Positions 12,787 through 26,070 of a stretch of DNA of 64,000 nucleotides are shown in pieces. Positions within the stretch are counted from its first letter, which is position 1. The number at the start of each line of letters is the position of its first letter. Source of the stretch: Yponomeuta sedellus. Taxonomy: Eukaryota; Arthropoda; Insecta; Lepidoptera; Yponomeutidae. Below the pieces are notes generated by a model. That model saw only the letters and a list, made by a program, of their open reading frames with translations, was not told the DNA's origin and ran no database searches. The stretch is taken from NCBI GenBank assembly GCA_934045075.1, contig OW203738.1:9718868-9782867 (forward strand). The letters run 5' to 3'. A program made the position numbers and the translations under genes.

Positions 12787-12997
12787 GCTACAGTAGTCGA
12801 CGGGCTGGCTGGCGAAGTTTGGAATGGAGGAATAATAAGTAATTAACATTATTTTACTCGCTGCTGAGACTAGGTAGTCTCACCGTTAATTACTTATTAT
12901 TCCTCCATTCCAAACTTCGCCAGCCAGCCCTTCGACTACTGTAGCTCTATTTTACTCGCTGCTGAGACTAGGTAGTCTCACCAGCGAGTAAAATAAT
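12787..12997. mobile_element. Composite foldback with a nested 46-bp hairpin
   Basis: A 61-bp arm at 12787-12847 is repeated inverted at 12885-12945 with one mismatch. The 37-bp loop (12848-12884) ends with a copy of the block ATTTTACTCGCTGCTGAGAC... (through TAGTCTCACC). The same block appears again directly after the right arm (12949-12982), where it is completed by AGCGAGTAAAAT to form a 46-bp palindrome with an inner GAGACTA/TAGTCTC stem. The layout suggests a small palindromic element at the hinge of an inverted duplication. Confidence 0.85.
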
Positions 12998-13182
12998 GTT
13001 GGTTCATATCTAGTGCTTACAATAAATGTAATACGATACATAGAGTTGTCTTCAGAGTCGCTTCTGGTGCCGTAGCTACTACTTCTACTTCTGGCTCCGG
13101 CTCAGTCGAACAAAAAAATTCTTGTGTTCATTAATGGCCACTACGCAATAAATAAAATTGCGGACATTTTATATGTAGTATT

Positions 13183-13265
13183 TCTTAATGATTCGCGATA
13201 CTCATACATAGCTATATACGTTTTACCTAATAAATAATCGCGATTAGACCCGTTTAATATATAAC
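13183..13265. repeat. Deletion derivative of the repeat at 276-905
   Basis: The left half (ATTTCTTAATGATTCGCGAT...) matches 276-307 and the right half (AATAATCGCGATTAGACCCG...) matches about 858-904. In this copy the two halves are adjacent, so about 550 bp found between them at the left edge of the window is missing. The longer copy also carries TAATCGCGMTTATTTATT in inverted form at its two ends, which suggests a DNA element. Confidence 0.5.
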
Positions 13266-13639
13266 GTTTTAAATGTACTTCAAGTTTAATTTTAATCTAG
13301 TTTCTTATTTTGTAGTAGCCACAACGCTAGTATGAAAAGTTCATATTTTCCTTGTCCATTTTCTATCAAAAAGAAAATTTCTTTATTATTATTATTATTA
13401 TTAATTATTAATAACGTTATAATTGACTTTTTAATATTTTGAATGTTGTGTATCAATCTGTGACATCATGACATGAATTATTTTTGTGTCTTAATTATTT
13501 GTGTGAATGTGTATGGATCTCGGTCTGAAATAAAACAGTTTCATTTCATTATATTTTCTAATGATCTAATTTTCCAATTGTGGTACTTATGCCTTTTAGA
13601 AGTAATATTAAAAGGTAAATCGCTTTTATAACAAAGCGC

Positions 13640-13995
13640 CCTTAAGTCGGTTGTTACTATCATCAGCCCAGACTTATATCACCGAGCGGGAATATGGCAG
13701 GCTATTCGAATTCCTTCACTGTGACAGCGAATCGTCTGTGGAACGCGATCTACAATAACGCCTCTAAGCATTCGCCACTCCAGTCTCCATCTGTACACGA
13801 GTTTAAGGTGGTTCGGGGTACTAACTATATCCACCAATGTAATTACAATCATAACCTGTATTATAATACCAACTCTGCCATAAAAACTGTAACACCTTTG
13901 TAATGTACCTTCTGCTTGTATACTCAATGTAACATAAAGATATTGCTGTGTTTTTGTGGTTAAAATAAACATTTTGTATTTTGTACTTGTATTTG
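13640..13995 (+). pseudogene. 3' end of a non-LTR reverse transcriptase
   Basis: The frame at 13694-13903 has the C-terminal signature of Jockey/CR1-group ORF2 proteins: YSNSFTVTANRLWNAI followed by SVHEFK. After the stop come about 70 bp of 3' UTR and a short tail of TTGTATTTG repeats near 13985. The catalytic region is absent, so this is a strongly 5'-truncated copy, the usual product of incomplete target-primed reverse transcription. Confidence 0.7.
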
Positions 13996-16539
13996 TATTT
14001 TATTTAAAGGTGAACATGAGAAATCTTAACAACCTGTGAATACTATTTTAAGAACGTACTGTCTAGAACCTTGGATCAACAATCTAGGACTTTAATACTA
14101 CATTCTAGGCTATAAGTTCTAAAAATTGTTATCATAGATATTAAAAAAAATATGTTTAATTTTTTAAAAAGAACGTATTATGAAACAAGTTATGGTTTTT
14201 ATTCCATTGGTGCCGCTAGTTTGCGCCTCTAAGCCCCTTAGAGTAAAGTTTACGGTTATTACTTTGGGCTTCAATAGAGTTATGCAGTATCTATGTATTA
14301 TTATTTTGTATGCATGAAAATTATATTGATTATTAGTAGGATAAACATGTATTTTAGTATTATTTAATATTTTTTGTACTACTTTAAGTGTGTGTAATTA
14401 AATTAGGTATATTTATATTGTAAGTAACTAATACTAAACTAACCCATTTATTAAATCACTCCTATATATTTTTCTGGATCTGCCCCTTCCATTTGCCACA
14501 TCAACATGGGTTAGCTGGAAGAAAAAACTATCCAGAATTAAGCTCGCCTTTGTACAAATTTATTTTAGTGCCATAAAGAATTGAATTATAGGAAAGATAC
14601 ATTTGAATACGTAAGCTGAATTTATATGATGAAACCGGTCAAGTGCGTGTCGGGCCTCGCGCATTATAGGATTTCGTGGAAGGAGGTGTTTTTACCTGCT
14701 TTACAAAACTTATAATTAAATCAAAGTGATTTTAATAGAATTTATACGTAGTTTTGCTTTTATAACTTGGTAGTCTATTATTAGATAACTTGTAAAGCCT
14801 ACTTATCCGTGATGGTTTTCCTCTTAAATTTGTATACGTGCTACGTGTGCTACCGCCCTAATTTTTTTTTTCACGTTTCTACAAGTAACCGAATACCCGG
14901 GAGAGTCTCGAGGACTCCCTACTCTAAGAAAATTTTGCACTCTAAAGTTCAATATTATGCAAAGGGATCCCAAAGCAGAAAAATGGCTTCGCTTTAAGTA
15001 AATAATAATATTGTTTGAATAAAGACGGGCTGTTATGGCTGTTAGAAGAACCATAGTCGCATTATTGGCTGATTAAAAAAAATAAATCTATTTTAAAACG
15101 CGCGAACTACACCCCGCGTATTCTTCAATTTTCACGGATTGGAAATTCATGGTTTTGTTTTGAAAACCTTTTTCCTAAGCAGACCAGTCCGATACAGATA
15201 ACACTACATGAACTTTTCTTTAAGTACTTGCAAGTTTAGTAAGCCGCACAAATATTGCATTGTTTTGCCTACAAGCTACAAGCAAAAAGCATAAACAAAA
15301 CCGCTATCTCCGTAACTACTCAACCGAGGCACACTGCGAGAAATATTAGCACGTTCTATCGATCCGAGGTGTCATGTCATTTCCTAACTTGGACAATCTT
15401 TTACCAAATACGTCTGGCGGCTTTAAGATGTAAGAAAACCTAGAAGGGCTGCTCCTGCTCAAAGGGAAGCTCAGCGTCTTGAGTATGTATCTTTTTACAT
15501 ATATATCTGTGTGCGAAAGCGGAATATTTATTTAGCATTGTCGAGATAAAAGGTGTAATATTATGTATCTTATATTTCGGTGGATATCTGATACGTTACA
15601 ATTATATTAAGCCACATAATTGTACGAAAAATTCCAGGAGATATTACGTTTTTGTACAGAGATATATACGTGAAAAGTTACATAATCAAGGGGGGTATGG
15701 CCCTCTGAGACGCTGATGTATTGAAAGTGTCATATTCAGACTAAAAACTGATAGCGAACTATTAAAATCATCTCTTAGGTACATTTTATACATTCCTCAC
15801 GTTGACCTTTAAACTTTTAATCAGAATTTAACTCAGGCTAAACATAAAACCGACCATAAACAGTAACCGGACACGCCGGATCGACTTATCTGTTATGCAA
15901 GATACCCTGAAATGAGCTCTAAAACAAGACCAACTGGCGACATAGTACCTGAATTTTTTTGATAGATACCTCAGTAAGTATGTTTTAGTATAGGTAAGTA
16001 ACGACTGCGCCAACCCTCTGTTTCTTCCCTTTATACCAGTGTCTACATCCAATTGCCCACGCCGGTGCCCTGAGGGAATTCAGACTTTAGCACATTTAAA
16101 ATAAGCGTTATTATAGCTCTATAAATAAATCCGTCTGTAAGATGTGCAAAATTATGTGCGAGATCAAAGTTGTCATGGTTTCAGTTCAACGTGTTGGCAT
16201 GCGGTTACTATGTTGTCCTCTACACTGCATTTCAGCACTTTGAACTTTATATGCACAGGACGAAAGTTTATTTTAGTCTGTAGTTACAAGATTAGACTGT
16301 ACGGGGATGCCTTTAATAGATAAGAAAACATTTAAGACACATCCGCGGATCAGTTACATGCACATCGCTTGACGTACGGTGCTAATGGACACGCGATGTT
16401 CTTATTAGATAAGTGTATCATGTTTGCTCTCAATTAGTTACAGTAGAAAGCCCTATAAAGTCTTGTTACACTTACCTAGACCTAGGAAAGTCAGCTCCTC
16501 AAGCGAATTATTTATAACTATAAGCGATTTTTTAATAAT

Positions 16540-16730
16540 GTCTGATGCATACTGTGGTAGCGACGCGGTAGAACGTTTCTCAATCAATAGGTCGTGGGTT
16601 CGAAACCCGACATGTACCAATGACTTTATTTTCTAAGTTATGTACAATTGTGAAATTATGGTAGCAATACCGGTAGCTAACGTTGAAGGAAAACATCGTG
16701 AGGAACTCCAAGTGTCTAAAGTGTTAAGAT
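16540..16730 (+). mobile_element. tRNA-derived SINE
   Basis: The head at 16551-16612 has a tRNA-like layout: an A-box region GTGGTAGCGACGCGGTAG and a B box GGTCGTGGGTTCGAAACCC. It is followed by a shared body (GTACCAATGACTTTATTTTC) and GGAAAACATCGTGAGG. The same head and body start appear at 49196-49300. Such heads give internal RNA polymerase III promoters; the loop does not look like a working tRNA. Confidence 0.7.
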
Positions 16731-16745
16731 AATTTTTTTTTTTAC

Positions 16746-16925
16746 TTACACGCACATACATTGCTTCTGGCCCTCACTAGGATACCCTGTGTCGTGGGAA
16801 CCAGAAACAACGACATCACAATCATGTAAACGTCCAAGACCTAGGCTTTTTTTTCCCAGCCGGGATTCGAACCCAGGACCTCTTGCATGGTAGGCAGATG
16901 CGCTACCGCTACGCCACAGAGGTCG
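16746..16925 (-). mobile_element. tRNA-derived SINE, second family
   Basis: On the minus strand the head (about 16853-16925) reads GACCTCTGTGGCGTAGCGG with B box GGTCCTGGGTTCGAATCCCG. The body has CCTAGGTCTTGGACG, a GATGTCGTTGTTTCTGG block, and an end GGCCAGAAGCAATGTATGTG. The body is closely matched by 50100-50235 on the plus strand. A tRNA-Gly-like origin of the head is possible. Confidence 0.7.
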
Positions 16926-18659
16926 TCCTACACACATCATCACTTGCTACGTACAATGGCCAAACTATGAGGCTAAGTGCGGATATGTCAGGTCTAACTA
17001 TTTAACGACTAATCAGTGAATGAAGAGTGGTCTCAGGGTTCCTGTAGTTAGCAAGCCTTACCGACCCCTCCGGAATAAGGACGTAAGTTGGCTTATGTAT
17101 AAATTTGCCTGTGCCAATAAAAGTAAGTAAAATATGCATGGGAACTTACGACGGTTTGAAAATACGTACTCATTAATATTATGGGTTTGCAATGAATAAC
17201 ATCAATATTTTTAAACGATAACAGTACTTCAACTGCTTAACGAAAACGAACATCAACAAAACTGCTCTCCCAGCAGGAGTCCAAAATGAGGAAGCCGATC
17301 AAATTAAAAATCCACTTGTCTTCAACTGGGGCATCTTGTACCGAAACGAATGCCTGACAAATGTCCCTAGAAAAGTAGACAAATTATCGAAGCTAAGTCA
17401 AACGGCTAACTTATCAAGACGACGGCAACCGAATCAAGACGACGTCATGAATCATCGACTAAAACGAGAAGATTCAATTACACAGCTACTGGAAAGCAAG
17501 ACGAGTGGCAATAACAAATTGTCCATGATAAATAAAAAGCCTCTTTAGCCGCGAAGAGACTCAAGGGAAACGAGAGAAGCACTGCTCAGTGTTATCGTTA
17601 AAACATTTCATACAATGTAGTTTTCATACAATGGAGTTTCAGATAGAGAAATTCTCGAGTAGAGATCAAGAATTGGCAAACTCAGCGTTGGACTCCCACC
17701 AGCTCGCTGAACCGAGATCTGAGAAAGATTGCTGACAGCGGCTGGACGACAATGGCTGAGAATAGAAGGAAAAGGCGTGCCTTCTGGGAGGCCTAAGTCC
17801 CGTAGTGGACCAGAACGGGCTGATTGATAGAATTTCAGTGGCAAAAGTGGCAAAAGCACATCAGACGTCTTATGAAAAATCATAAGATAAACTTTCAGAC
17901 CTACGAATCTACCTATTGCCTTGACATTGTGACGGTTACCTAGTACCTACTACTATGAGCGTTAACAGTACTGGCGAAAGCTCTACAACATATACAATAT
18001 AATTTTTTTTCTCATTTGTACATACAGTAGCAGCTGATCAGTTGGTTGATATCTAATTTAATCAAATCCTTACTGACATAGCAGGCCGTTACCATAAATC
18101 AATATACCTCTAAAACGGTACCATAAATGACCGACAGATAGACAACGCACAGTCTAAATCAGTAGATATTTGGAATAAACGTCCACTATAGAGAAATGAT
18201 TTGAAATACTATTTCTGAAGGGGTGAAATGGGGTGGTAAAGTTTCTTATTAGAAAACCTTCTCTACGCGCACTGACGAATTAAATTGCGGCCAAAATCTA
18301 GTCTAGAATAAAATGCTCGATTGTCAAAAATTAAAAACATCGGTTCGAGTACAAGTAGAGCTTCTATTCCACGTTGATTTAACGGGAGAGGTCCCGAGCT
18401 CGTTTCTCTTATCGGTTCTCTGTGCCGCCGCATTTTTGGGAGAGAATTTATCGAACACTTAATGTTTTGGCCGAGAATTAATTGGGCCTCTTGAGTGAAA
18501 GCAGCCCGCTTGAAACAGCTTTAAACAGAAAACCAAACCGAGAAGCCGCTCCCGAAAAGTTTCATGAACCAATATTCTACAGGTCTTACTAAGCAATTAA
18601 CTTAGACTATTTTAAGTTGCGTTTGTATTTTTTTGAGATAATTAAACCATTAACACCTA

Positions 18660-19016
18660 TCAAACTATAAATAAAAGTCATCAGCATGTGGACTGAAAGA
18701 GGATGTAGTGACTAAAATTGAGAAAGGAATGTTGCGTTGGTTTGGACATGTGGAGAAAGATTGGTGAAACAAATATACACTGCGGATGTAACTAGAAGGC
18801 CTGGTAAGGGACTTCCCAGGCGGACCTTTTTAGACCAAGTAAGGGATGTATTAACAAAGGGGAAGATAAAAAGTACCCGGAATCGGCGTGCGTGCATGCG
18901 ACGACTTATGAACGTTGATGAAGCGAAGGTGATCTGTGAGGATCGTGGCAAGAGACAGTCCCTGGTCTGGGATACAGGCGTGAGGTTATGCTATGTTATG
19001 ATCATCAACATTTGAC
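18660..19016 (+). pseudogene. RTE-like non-LTR element, 3' end
   Basis: The conceptual protein, crossing a frameshift near 18765, contains LRWFGHVE, VKQIYTADV, GKGLPRRTFLDQV and KSTRNRRACMRRLMNVDEAK. This arrangement is typical of the C-terminal tail of lepidopteran RTE-type ORFs. It ends in the short tail TATGCTATGTTATGATCATC. The catalytic domains are absent, so the copy is truncated. Confidence 0.7.
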
Positions 19017-20280
19017 AGTTATAGCTTCATGCTATATTGTATTCCAAGGGGACCATCTGAGTTTTTCAGTTTTGTGCATATCTTTTAAATTATAACGCTT
19101 AAAAACACTCAGGGCAAAGATCGAATGACGATTATGTCTCGTTACTGCAGAACTAAAGAGGGCGATGGCAAGTGTACCAACATCGGTTCAGCAATTAAAC
19201 TGCTTGCTGAAATATGACCGTTATCAATGAAGATGTTATTCTCGGTTTGGCAAGGGTAATCGAATAAACTGATTGGGATTCTCTTTGATTTCTCTACACC
19301 GGAATATATTTAATAGGTATTAAAGGTGGATTGATTCCTACCTAGTGCATAGTGCATACCAGTTTAAATACACGATAACGGTAAGACTCTTTTGAAGATT
19401 GATTTATCTTTCTACATTGCAAAAACGCATTAATGGGTAGTTACAGGCCTTGCGCGTTAAGACAATCTTATAAACTAGATCTATCGTAGTTCAAAATAAC
19501 AATTGAAAGTACCTTTTTTAGTATTTAAATCTGTGTGTTAATAACAATTGACTTTGACACACAGTACATCGATTCTTATTCTTATTAAGTATAGTTTATT
19601 GCACACGACAAACAACATTAAACAGGACATTACTTAAGAAATGTACAAAGATATACAAAAATAATAACGTAAACAAAAATGTACAAAAATAAGACATGTA
19701 CAAAGGTGAGCTTATCTCTATAAGATATTTCTTCCAGCAAACCTTGGAGAGTCGGAGTAACAGTAAAAAACGGGTCTATCATACGTGAACAAAATAAACC
19801 ACATAGACTGCAAAAACCCTCGAAACGAATCGAAATCGTCATAGTAAACCATGAATTATTATTGTAGTTCTATCATAGAGGTTCTATGAAACATGTCTCT
19901 GTAGGGGCTAATGTTGAGAATATTATGGACATAGTAGTATCGCAGGTATACCGAATAACAAAACCAAACGTCTTAGCTTTCTATCAAACCTAGAAATAAG
20001 CCATTTATATTCACACAAAAGCGTGAAAACTAGACGTAACATGTAACAAATCGTTACATAACAACAGTTACATGCGCCTTAACAGGCGTATCACTATCCA
20101 CCCTGTAGAGTACAGTAGAGCACGCTAAAATAGTCTAATGTTGTATTTAGACCCGGCGAACCAAAGCAAATCTGTTTTTCAACTGTATCTTTGTGAATAT
20201 TCAATTACGTATTTCTGTCCAAAGTGATAGGTCTTGGTCGATTGTCATCAGAAATATTTGACAGATTAAATTAATCTGTG

Positions 20281-20440
20281 AAGGAAAACATCGTGAAGAA
20301 ACCTGAGTGTCTGAGGTGTTCAAATACATAAAATTCAAATTGCCAATCCGCGATGGGCACGCGTGGTAATTAAGCCCGTACTCTTTCTCTCGGACAGAAT
20401 GCCTGTACCCTGCAGTGGGATTTAAAAACTTGAGATGTAC
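20281..20440 (+). mobile_element. SINE 3' body copy
   Basis: It carries GGAAAACATCGTGAAGAAACC, TGAGTGTCTGAGGTGTTCAA, TTGCCAATCCGCGATGGGC and CCTGTACCCTGCAGTGGGA in order. The same blocks occur at 26071-26245 and, reversed, at 48849-48990. The first block also follows the tRNA-like head at 16540-16730, which links this body to the tRNA-headed family. Confidence 0.6.
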
Positions 20441-21343
20441 CTACTCTAGATCTACTCGATCTAGACTAGGCTAAAAGTAGTAAAAAATGTCATAGATTAG
20501 TTCTGAGGTTTCCCCACAAATGTTTTTCGGTATAAACGCAGCAGCGTGACTGCGCGACACAGTGACCCATGCGATAGGATCGCGTGGCGCGTGCGCGCTG
20601 AGACGATGGCGTGAGATACTCCCGCGCATGTCGTGCTCCTGCGCAGCCGCCGTTTGTTAAATTTTATCTTTTGCTATGCTTTAGTTTTAGCTAGTCCCCG
20701 AAATAGTGAATAAAGACGCTCTCGAAAAATGTATTCACAGCACAATAAACATTAAGAAATTAAACAGCATAATTTTTTTTTATAGATTTAACGAAGTACC
20801 TTAGAAGTTTACCTTTTTAATTTAATTTTCATTTAGCTCATAAGATAAAATTCAAATGTTATATTAAAAATGGTCAGTTATTATTTCCATCCCCCACGGG
20901 ATAGGCATCGCCTAGTGTGAGGATCTGTACCTATATGGGGTAGTTATGATGATGTAATTGTATGGCAATAAACGTGTTTATCTTTGTATTTTATTAAGAA
21001 ATTACATATATCATACGTCCATGTATCAGAAATACTTCTCCCCGCTGGTTACAAACTATGATTCCCTGTATTTTGGGAGCCAGACAAGGACATCACTAAC
21101 ATGGATTAACGCCCAGACTGTTAAGATTTGGCTGAGTTTGTACGAGAGAGAGAAAATAAACAATACTAGTGGTATTTGTAGAGACCTTAATCTATACAGC
21201 AATCTGGGGCGCTACTACGCAAATCCTCCACTGTATGGAGTTGACCGAGTTAACCTACTCCGAACTATCAAATACATACATATTTTGACACTTTGGAATC
21301 GTCAAATATGTCAACCCAATAGAGTGGATAGTTGCGTATAGCT

Positions 21344-21535
21344 GGGCCGCGTTTCATAAAACTACATTTATTCTGTTTATTTTTGACAATTCGATGTGCA
21401 TTGCGTAGCCGAGTCTACCCACTTGATAACCTATGGGTTAATGGACTTTGCAACTTTGTTAGCGTTAGCAATTTTTTTATCGAATTGTCATAGTAAACCA
21501 TGAATGGTAGTTCCATAAAACAGGCATCAGGCCGC
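21344..21535. mobile_element. MITE-like element with ~45-bp terminal inverted repeats
   Basis: The ends GGGCCGCGTTTCATAAAACT and (reversed) GCGGCCTGATGCCTGTTTTA, with inner blocks TTTTTGACAATTCGAT and ATCGAATTGTCATA, form imperfect terminal inverted repeats around about 100 bp. Related right ends lie near 4150-4215 and 19819-19900. No coding capacity, so it would depend on a transposase elsewhere. Confidence 0.6.
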
Positions 21536-21618
21536 TAATTATAAAAATAAATAAAAGGAAACACGATCAACTAAAACACTCCTCAGATCCAGTTTAAATA
21601 ATCTGGACGGTCGATGTA

Positions 21619-21688
21619 TGCTGAGGCACGGGTCTCTTCCTGCAACGCAGGAAGGTTAGGCCATGGTGACCAAGTCCAGGTTGGTGGA
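21619..21688 (+). mobile_element. SINE fragment (GCACGRGTCTC family)
   Basis: Blocks CTGAGGCACGGGTCTCTTCC, GCAGGAAGGTTAGGCCAT and CAAGTCCAGGTTGGTG match the copy at 5540-5624 in the same order and spacing. Confidence 0.5.
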
Positions 21689-22069
21689 AAAAAGTTATTT
21701 GAGGCATAAAAGGCCGTACAGTCTTTTAGTTTTCAGAATATACCTCGGCTACTATCGAATTGAATCAGTTATATTCGTGTAATAGAAATATCGGAACTAA
21801 TATGACACTTAACTTTACATAACCTTTCAAAATAGTGAAGAAAAGTTTTATACAGAGCAAGAAGTAGTGCTTTCGGCGAAAGCCGAAGCCTACTTTAGAG
21901 CCCGAGGTATATTCTAAAAGCTAACAGACTTCGGTTTTCAATTTTCAATCAACAGAAGTTTGGTTTTCAATTAGATACTCCACGCGTTAAAAAGTTAACC
22001 CGACAATTTCTTTGACATGATTTTTGCCTCTCAGGGACTAGGACATACTGTAAGATAAGATAAAAATGT

Positions 22070-22696
22070 GTGAATGTGGATGTCTTTCTTGACGCATTGT
22101 CTGAATCCATAACATCGTTTAGGAACTACGACCATATCGTGCTTATGGGTGATTTGAATATTAATCTCCTGGAATGTAACATAAATTCAACTAAGCTATG
22201 CGATTTTCTGGAGTCCTTCCGTAAAAAAAATCACGTCACTGAACCTACTCATTTCACGTCGCACAGTCACACACTGATTGACGTAATCTGTACGGACGCT
22301 CCTGTTAGTAATATAACAAATAACAACATCCCTGAGCTCGGGGCACACGCATTGATTATAGCTACATTAAAATTGAAAAAGCCTGTTGCCACTCCCAAAA
22401 AAAATACGTTTAGGCCACTCTCATCTATAAAGAAGGAGCTCTTTGAGCTTGAAGTGGCGCGGATAAAGTGGGTTAGTGTAACAAATGAGCCAAACGTAAA
22501 TGCGGCCGTTAATGTTTTAAATGAGTCAACTTACTTGTTTGACCGTCATGCCCCGGAGAAGTCTATTGTGATTAAGAAGCATGGTAAGCCCTGGCTTACC
22601 TATAATATTCGTAGTATGATGCATCTTAGGGACAGAGCACACTGTAAGTACTTACGTACAAATCTGATTTGCATAGATCTGAGTACAAAGAATTAA
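22070..22696 (+). pseudogene. Endonuclease half of the 22-25 kb element
   Basis: An open frame of 208 codons holds the second half of an APE-like endonuclease: HIVLMGDLNINLLE (catalytic GDxN segment), LIDVICTD and an altered H-containing block ELGAHALI where SDH is usual. It is followed by the connector GKPWLTYNIRSMMHLRD typical of this group. The change at the SDH motif suggests lost endonuclease activity. Confidence 0.75.
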
Positions 22697-23243
22697 AGCA
22701 CTTTGTCAACATGAGTCTATACTTTGAAAACAAAGCTTATAATGAAAATTATATTAATAAGAATTTACATAATAGTAAAATGTTATGGCGAAATTTGAAA
22801 CGGTTAGTACTGCCCGACACCAATTCTACCGGAGCACTTACAATGCCCCGACGAAATAAATAAATACTTTTTGAATTTTCCCATCAATAATAATGTAAGC
22901 ATTTCTTATATGACATATTTTGAATTTCACAGACATAATAATAATAATTTTAATTTTCATACCGTTGACAGAAATACAATTTCAAAAATTATACTTGAAC
23001 TGACTTCCAACGCGAAAGGTGTTGACAATATAAATAGCAATGTTCTGTGATAAATAGGGATATGATCTTGCTCACAATTCCTGATACCGTAAATGCAATT
23101 ACGCACATAGTTAATCAATCGATTATTTCATGTACGTTCCCTGAGAAATGGAAGATAGCGGCTGTAACTCCGTTGGCCAAGAACAGCAATCCTACTAGTA
23201 TAATCTGAGGCCTATTATCATCCTGCCTTATTTCTCCAAAATA

Positions 23244-24568
23244 TTGGAAAAGGTAATTTATAATCAGATTATCAAGTACTGTGAAGACAGCATTAACAGC
23301 ATTTTACCTGCTCGCCAATCAGGTTTTCGAAAGCACCACAGTACTTCTACTGCTCTTCTGGACGTGGTTGATTATATCTTGGGTGCTCAGGATGGGGGTA
23401 TGAGGTCATTTCTTGCTTTGTTAGATTTTTCTAAGGCATTTGATTCCATAAACTTTGACCTGCTGCTGTCCAAACTCGCCTACTATGGTTTTCAGACTGA
23501 AGCCATAAAATGGTTTGAGAGCTACTTGTATGGAAGATCTCAGCGGGTCGTGGTGTGGAAAGTTGATGGATCATCTCTGACGTCGGGGTTGTGTACAGTG
23601 TGCCGGGGAGTTCCTCGATTCGATCGATTCGATCGATTCTTGGCCCGCTTTTTTTCACGCTTTTCTCAGCAGATATCGTCTAATGCATAGAAAACTGTAA
23701 TTACCATATGTATGCTGATGATCTGCAACTCCAAATTCCCTGTGTCTTGTATGACATCACTGCATCCACTACTAGACTAAATGAAGACCTTGAACGTATC
23801 TTCAAATGGTGCGTGAACAACTGCCTACTACTAAATCATTCCAAATCCAAAGTTATGGTGATGGGTTCAAAAAAGCAGAAAGAGGCCATTATGGCGTTTG
23901 ATCCCATGATCTACATAAATGGTTCGCGGCTGGATTTTGTTGATGAGGCGAGAAACTTGGATGTAGTGATGGACAGTCACTTGCGCTTCGAGAACCATGT
24001 CTTGGAGGTTGTAAAGGGCTGTTTTTACCGTCTAAAAGTTCTTTACCCGCTAAAACGATTTCTAAGCGTTAACATTAGAGTTCTTCCCTGTGACTCCTTA
24101 GTGCTTTCTAAGTTAACTAATGCCCTAACCGTTTACGGTACCTGCATTCATGGCAAGACCCAAAAAATGCTTCAGCGTGTCCAAAATGCGTGCGCTCGGT
24201 TTTGTTTCCACATTCCAGCTCGAACTCATGTAACACCCTACATAAATAATGCCAATCTATTAAAAATGGACAACAGATTGACATTTTTCACGGCTGTTTT
24301 ATTGTTTGGTGTAATTAAAACTCAAAAACCAGCATATTTATACCAAAAACTCATATGGAGAAGAGCAATGGGGGGTTGTATACAGATTAATTCGATTCCA
24401 CTTCGTGTGGCCCACCACCGTACTACCGCCTTACGCGGTAGTTTTAGGTTTCAGGCCACAAAGTGCTGGAATGATATACCGCCACCCCTTCGCCAACTCC
24501 AGTCAAGGGCTACTTTCCGGGTGCATACTAAAAAATTTCTGCTGGAACAGCAGAAATTGCTGCAATAA
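23244..24568 (+). pseudogene. Reverse transcriptase of the 22-25 kb element, frame-broken
   Basis: The frame at 23244-23690 carries FRKHHSTSTALLDVV and LALLDFSKAFDSIN; a break after VCRGVPR removes the usual GVPQGS segment. There a small CGATT repeat (GATTCGATCGATTCGATCGA) has expanded. The frame at 23708-24568 resumes with the catalytic YADDLQLQ and continues through the thumb to the C-terminus (LRGSFRFQATKCWNDIPP). The enzyme is split and not functional. Confidence 0.8.
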
Positions 24569-25038
24569 AAAGTTTTCAATTATCGGTACTTACATTATTG
24601 GTATCTATGTAGTATTTTCCTCCGGATATTTTCAATCATTGGTAATATCAATTATAAATTACTATTTTGGACATGTAGAATATTATTATCAATTCGATTA
24701 TTTCATTTCATTCTATTTAATATTATATTATTGCTTTTTGACATTCATGGTTTTGTTTCGTACATTCCTGGGCCATCCTTGCCTCAGCACAAATTATTAA
24801 AATAATACCGGCAGAATATCAGCGCTGAAGTTTTTTTTTCCGAACTTCCAGCACATGCTGAGTCGGAGCCCTTTTACGTTTGCCACACCTACGTTGGTCA
24901 CTCTTAGTCCAGTTCATTGCCCGGGTACATTTTCGGTTTCGCTTTTCATGTACCAATGCTACTGTTTTGTTTGTTTATTATTTCTTTGTGCTGTGACTTG
25001 TAACTAGATTCCTATGGCTTCACTTTTTATACGTGTGT

Positions 25039-25900
<862 letters not shown>

Positions 25901-26070
25901 TAACATACATTTTTAGTCCTAGAAAAAATATGGTCCTTTGCTATAAACGTCAGATTAAATTTTTGATATGACCCCTGTCTCTACATAGTCCGCCCAATAT
26001 CCATACACAATAGGTAATTAATTAATAATAAGCCGGAATTAATAATGGCGGCTAAGTGGGTCGCATCTGT

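Larger units (their letters stand above)
8937..13640. other. Non-coding region with duplications and foldbacks
   Basis: No supported gene. The stretch holds the 143-bp repeat pair (8980-9770), a SINE on the minus strand (10660-10835), two hairpins (9223-9253 and 11328-11391), a GC-richer island about 11450-11830 without recognisable coding, and the foldback at 12787-12997. Short ORFs have no recognisable domains. Confidence 0.55.
13996..18659. other. Non-coding region with SINE copies
   Basis: No supported host exon. Two tRNA-headed SINEs (16540-16730 plus, 16746-16925 minus) are recognisable. Around 17640-17880 the plus strand carries a weak non-LTR C-terminal-like pattern (GWTTMAEN followed by a Trp/Phe-rich block) interrupted by stops, probably an old RTE-type fragment. 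The remainder shows nothing I can name. Confidence 0.5.
19017..22059. other. Non-coding region with SINE and MITE copies
   Basis: No supported gene. A dispersed 3'-end repeat lies at 19589-19745, a SINE 3' body at 20281-20440 and an inverted-repeat element at 21344-21535, with a fragment of the latter near 19819-19900. A GC-rich, CpG-rich patch at about 20530-20650 is unlike its AT-rich surroundings and could be promoter-like, but I see no first exon attached to it. Confidence 0.5.

Noticed and set aside
20958..21341. 127-codon plus-strand frame
   Set aside because: No motif, no splice or homology support and AT-driven composition.
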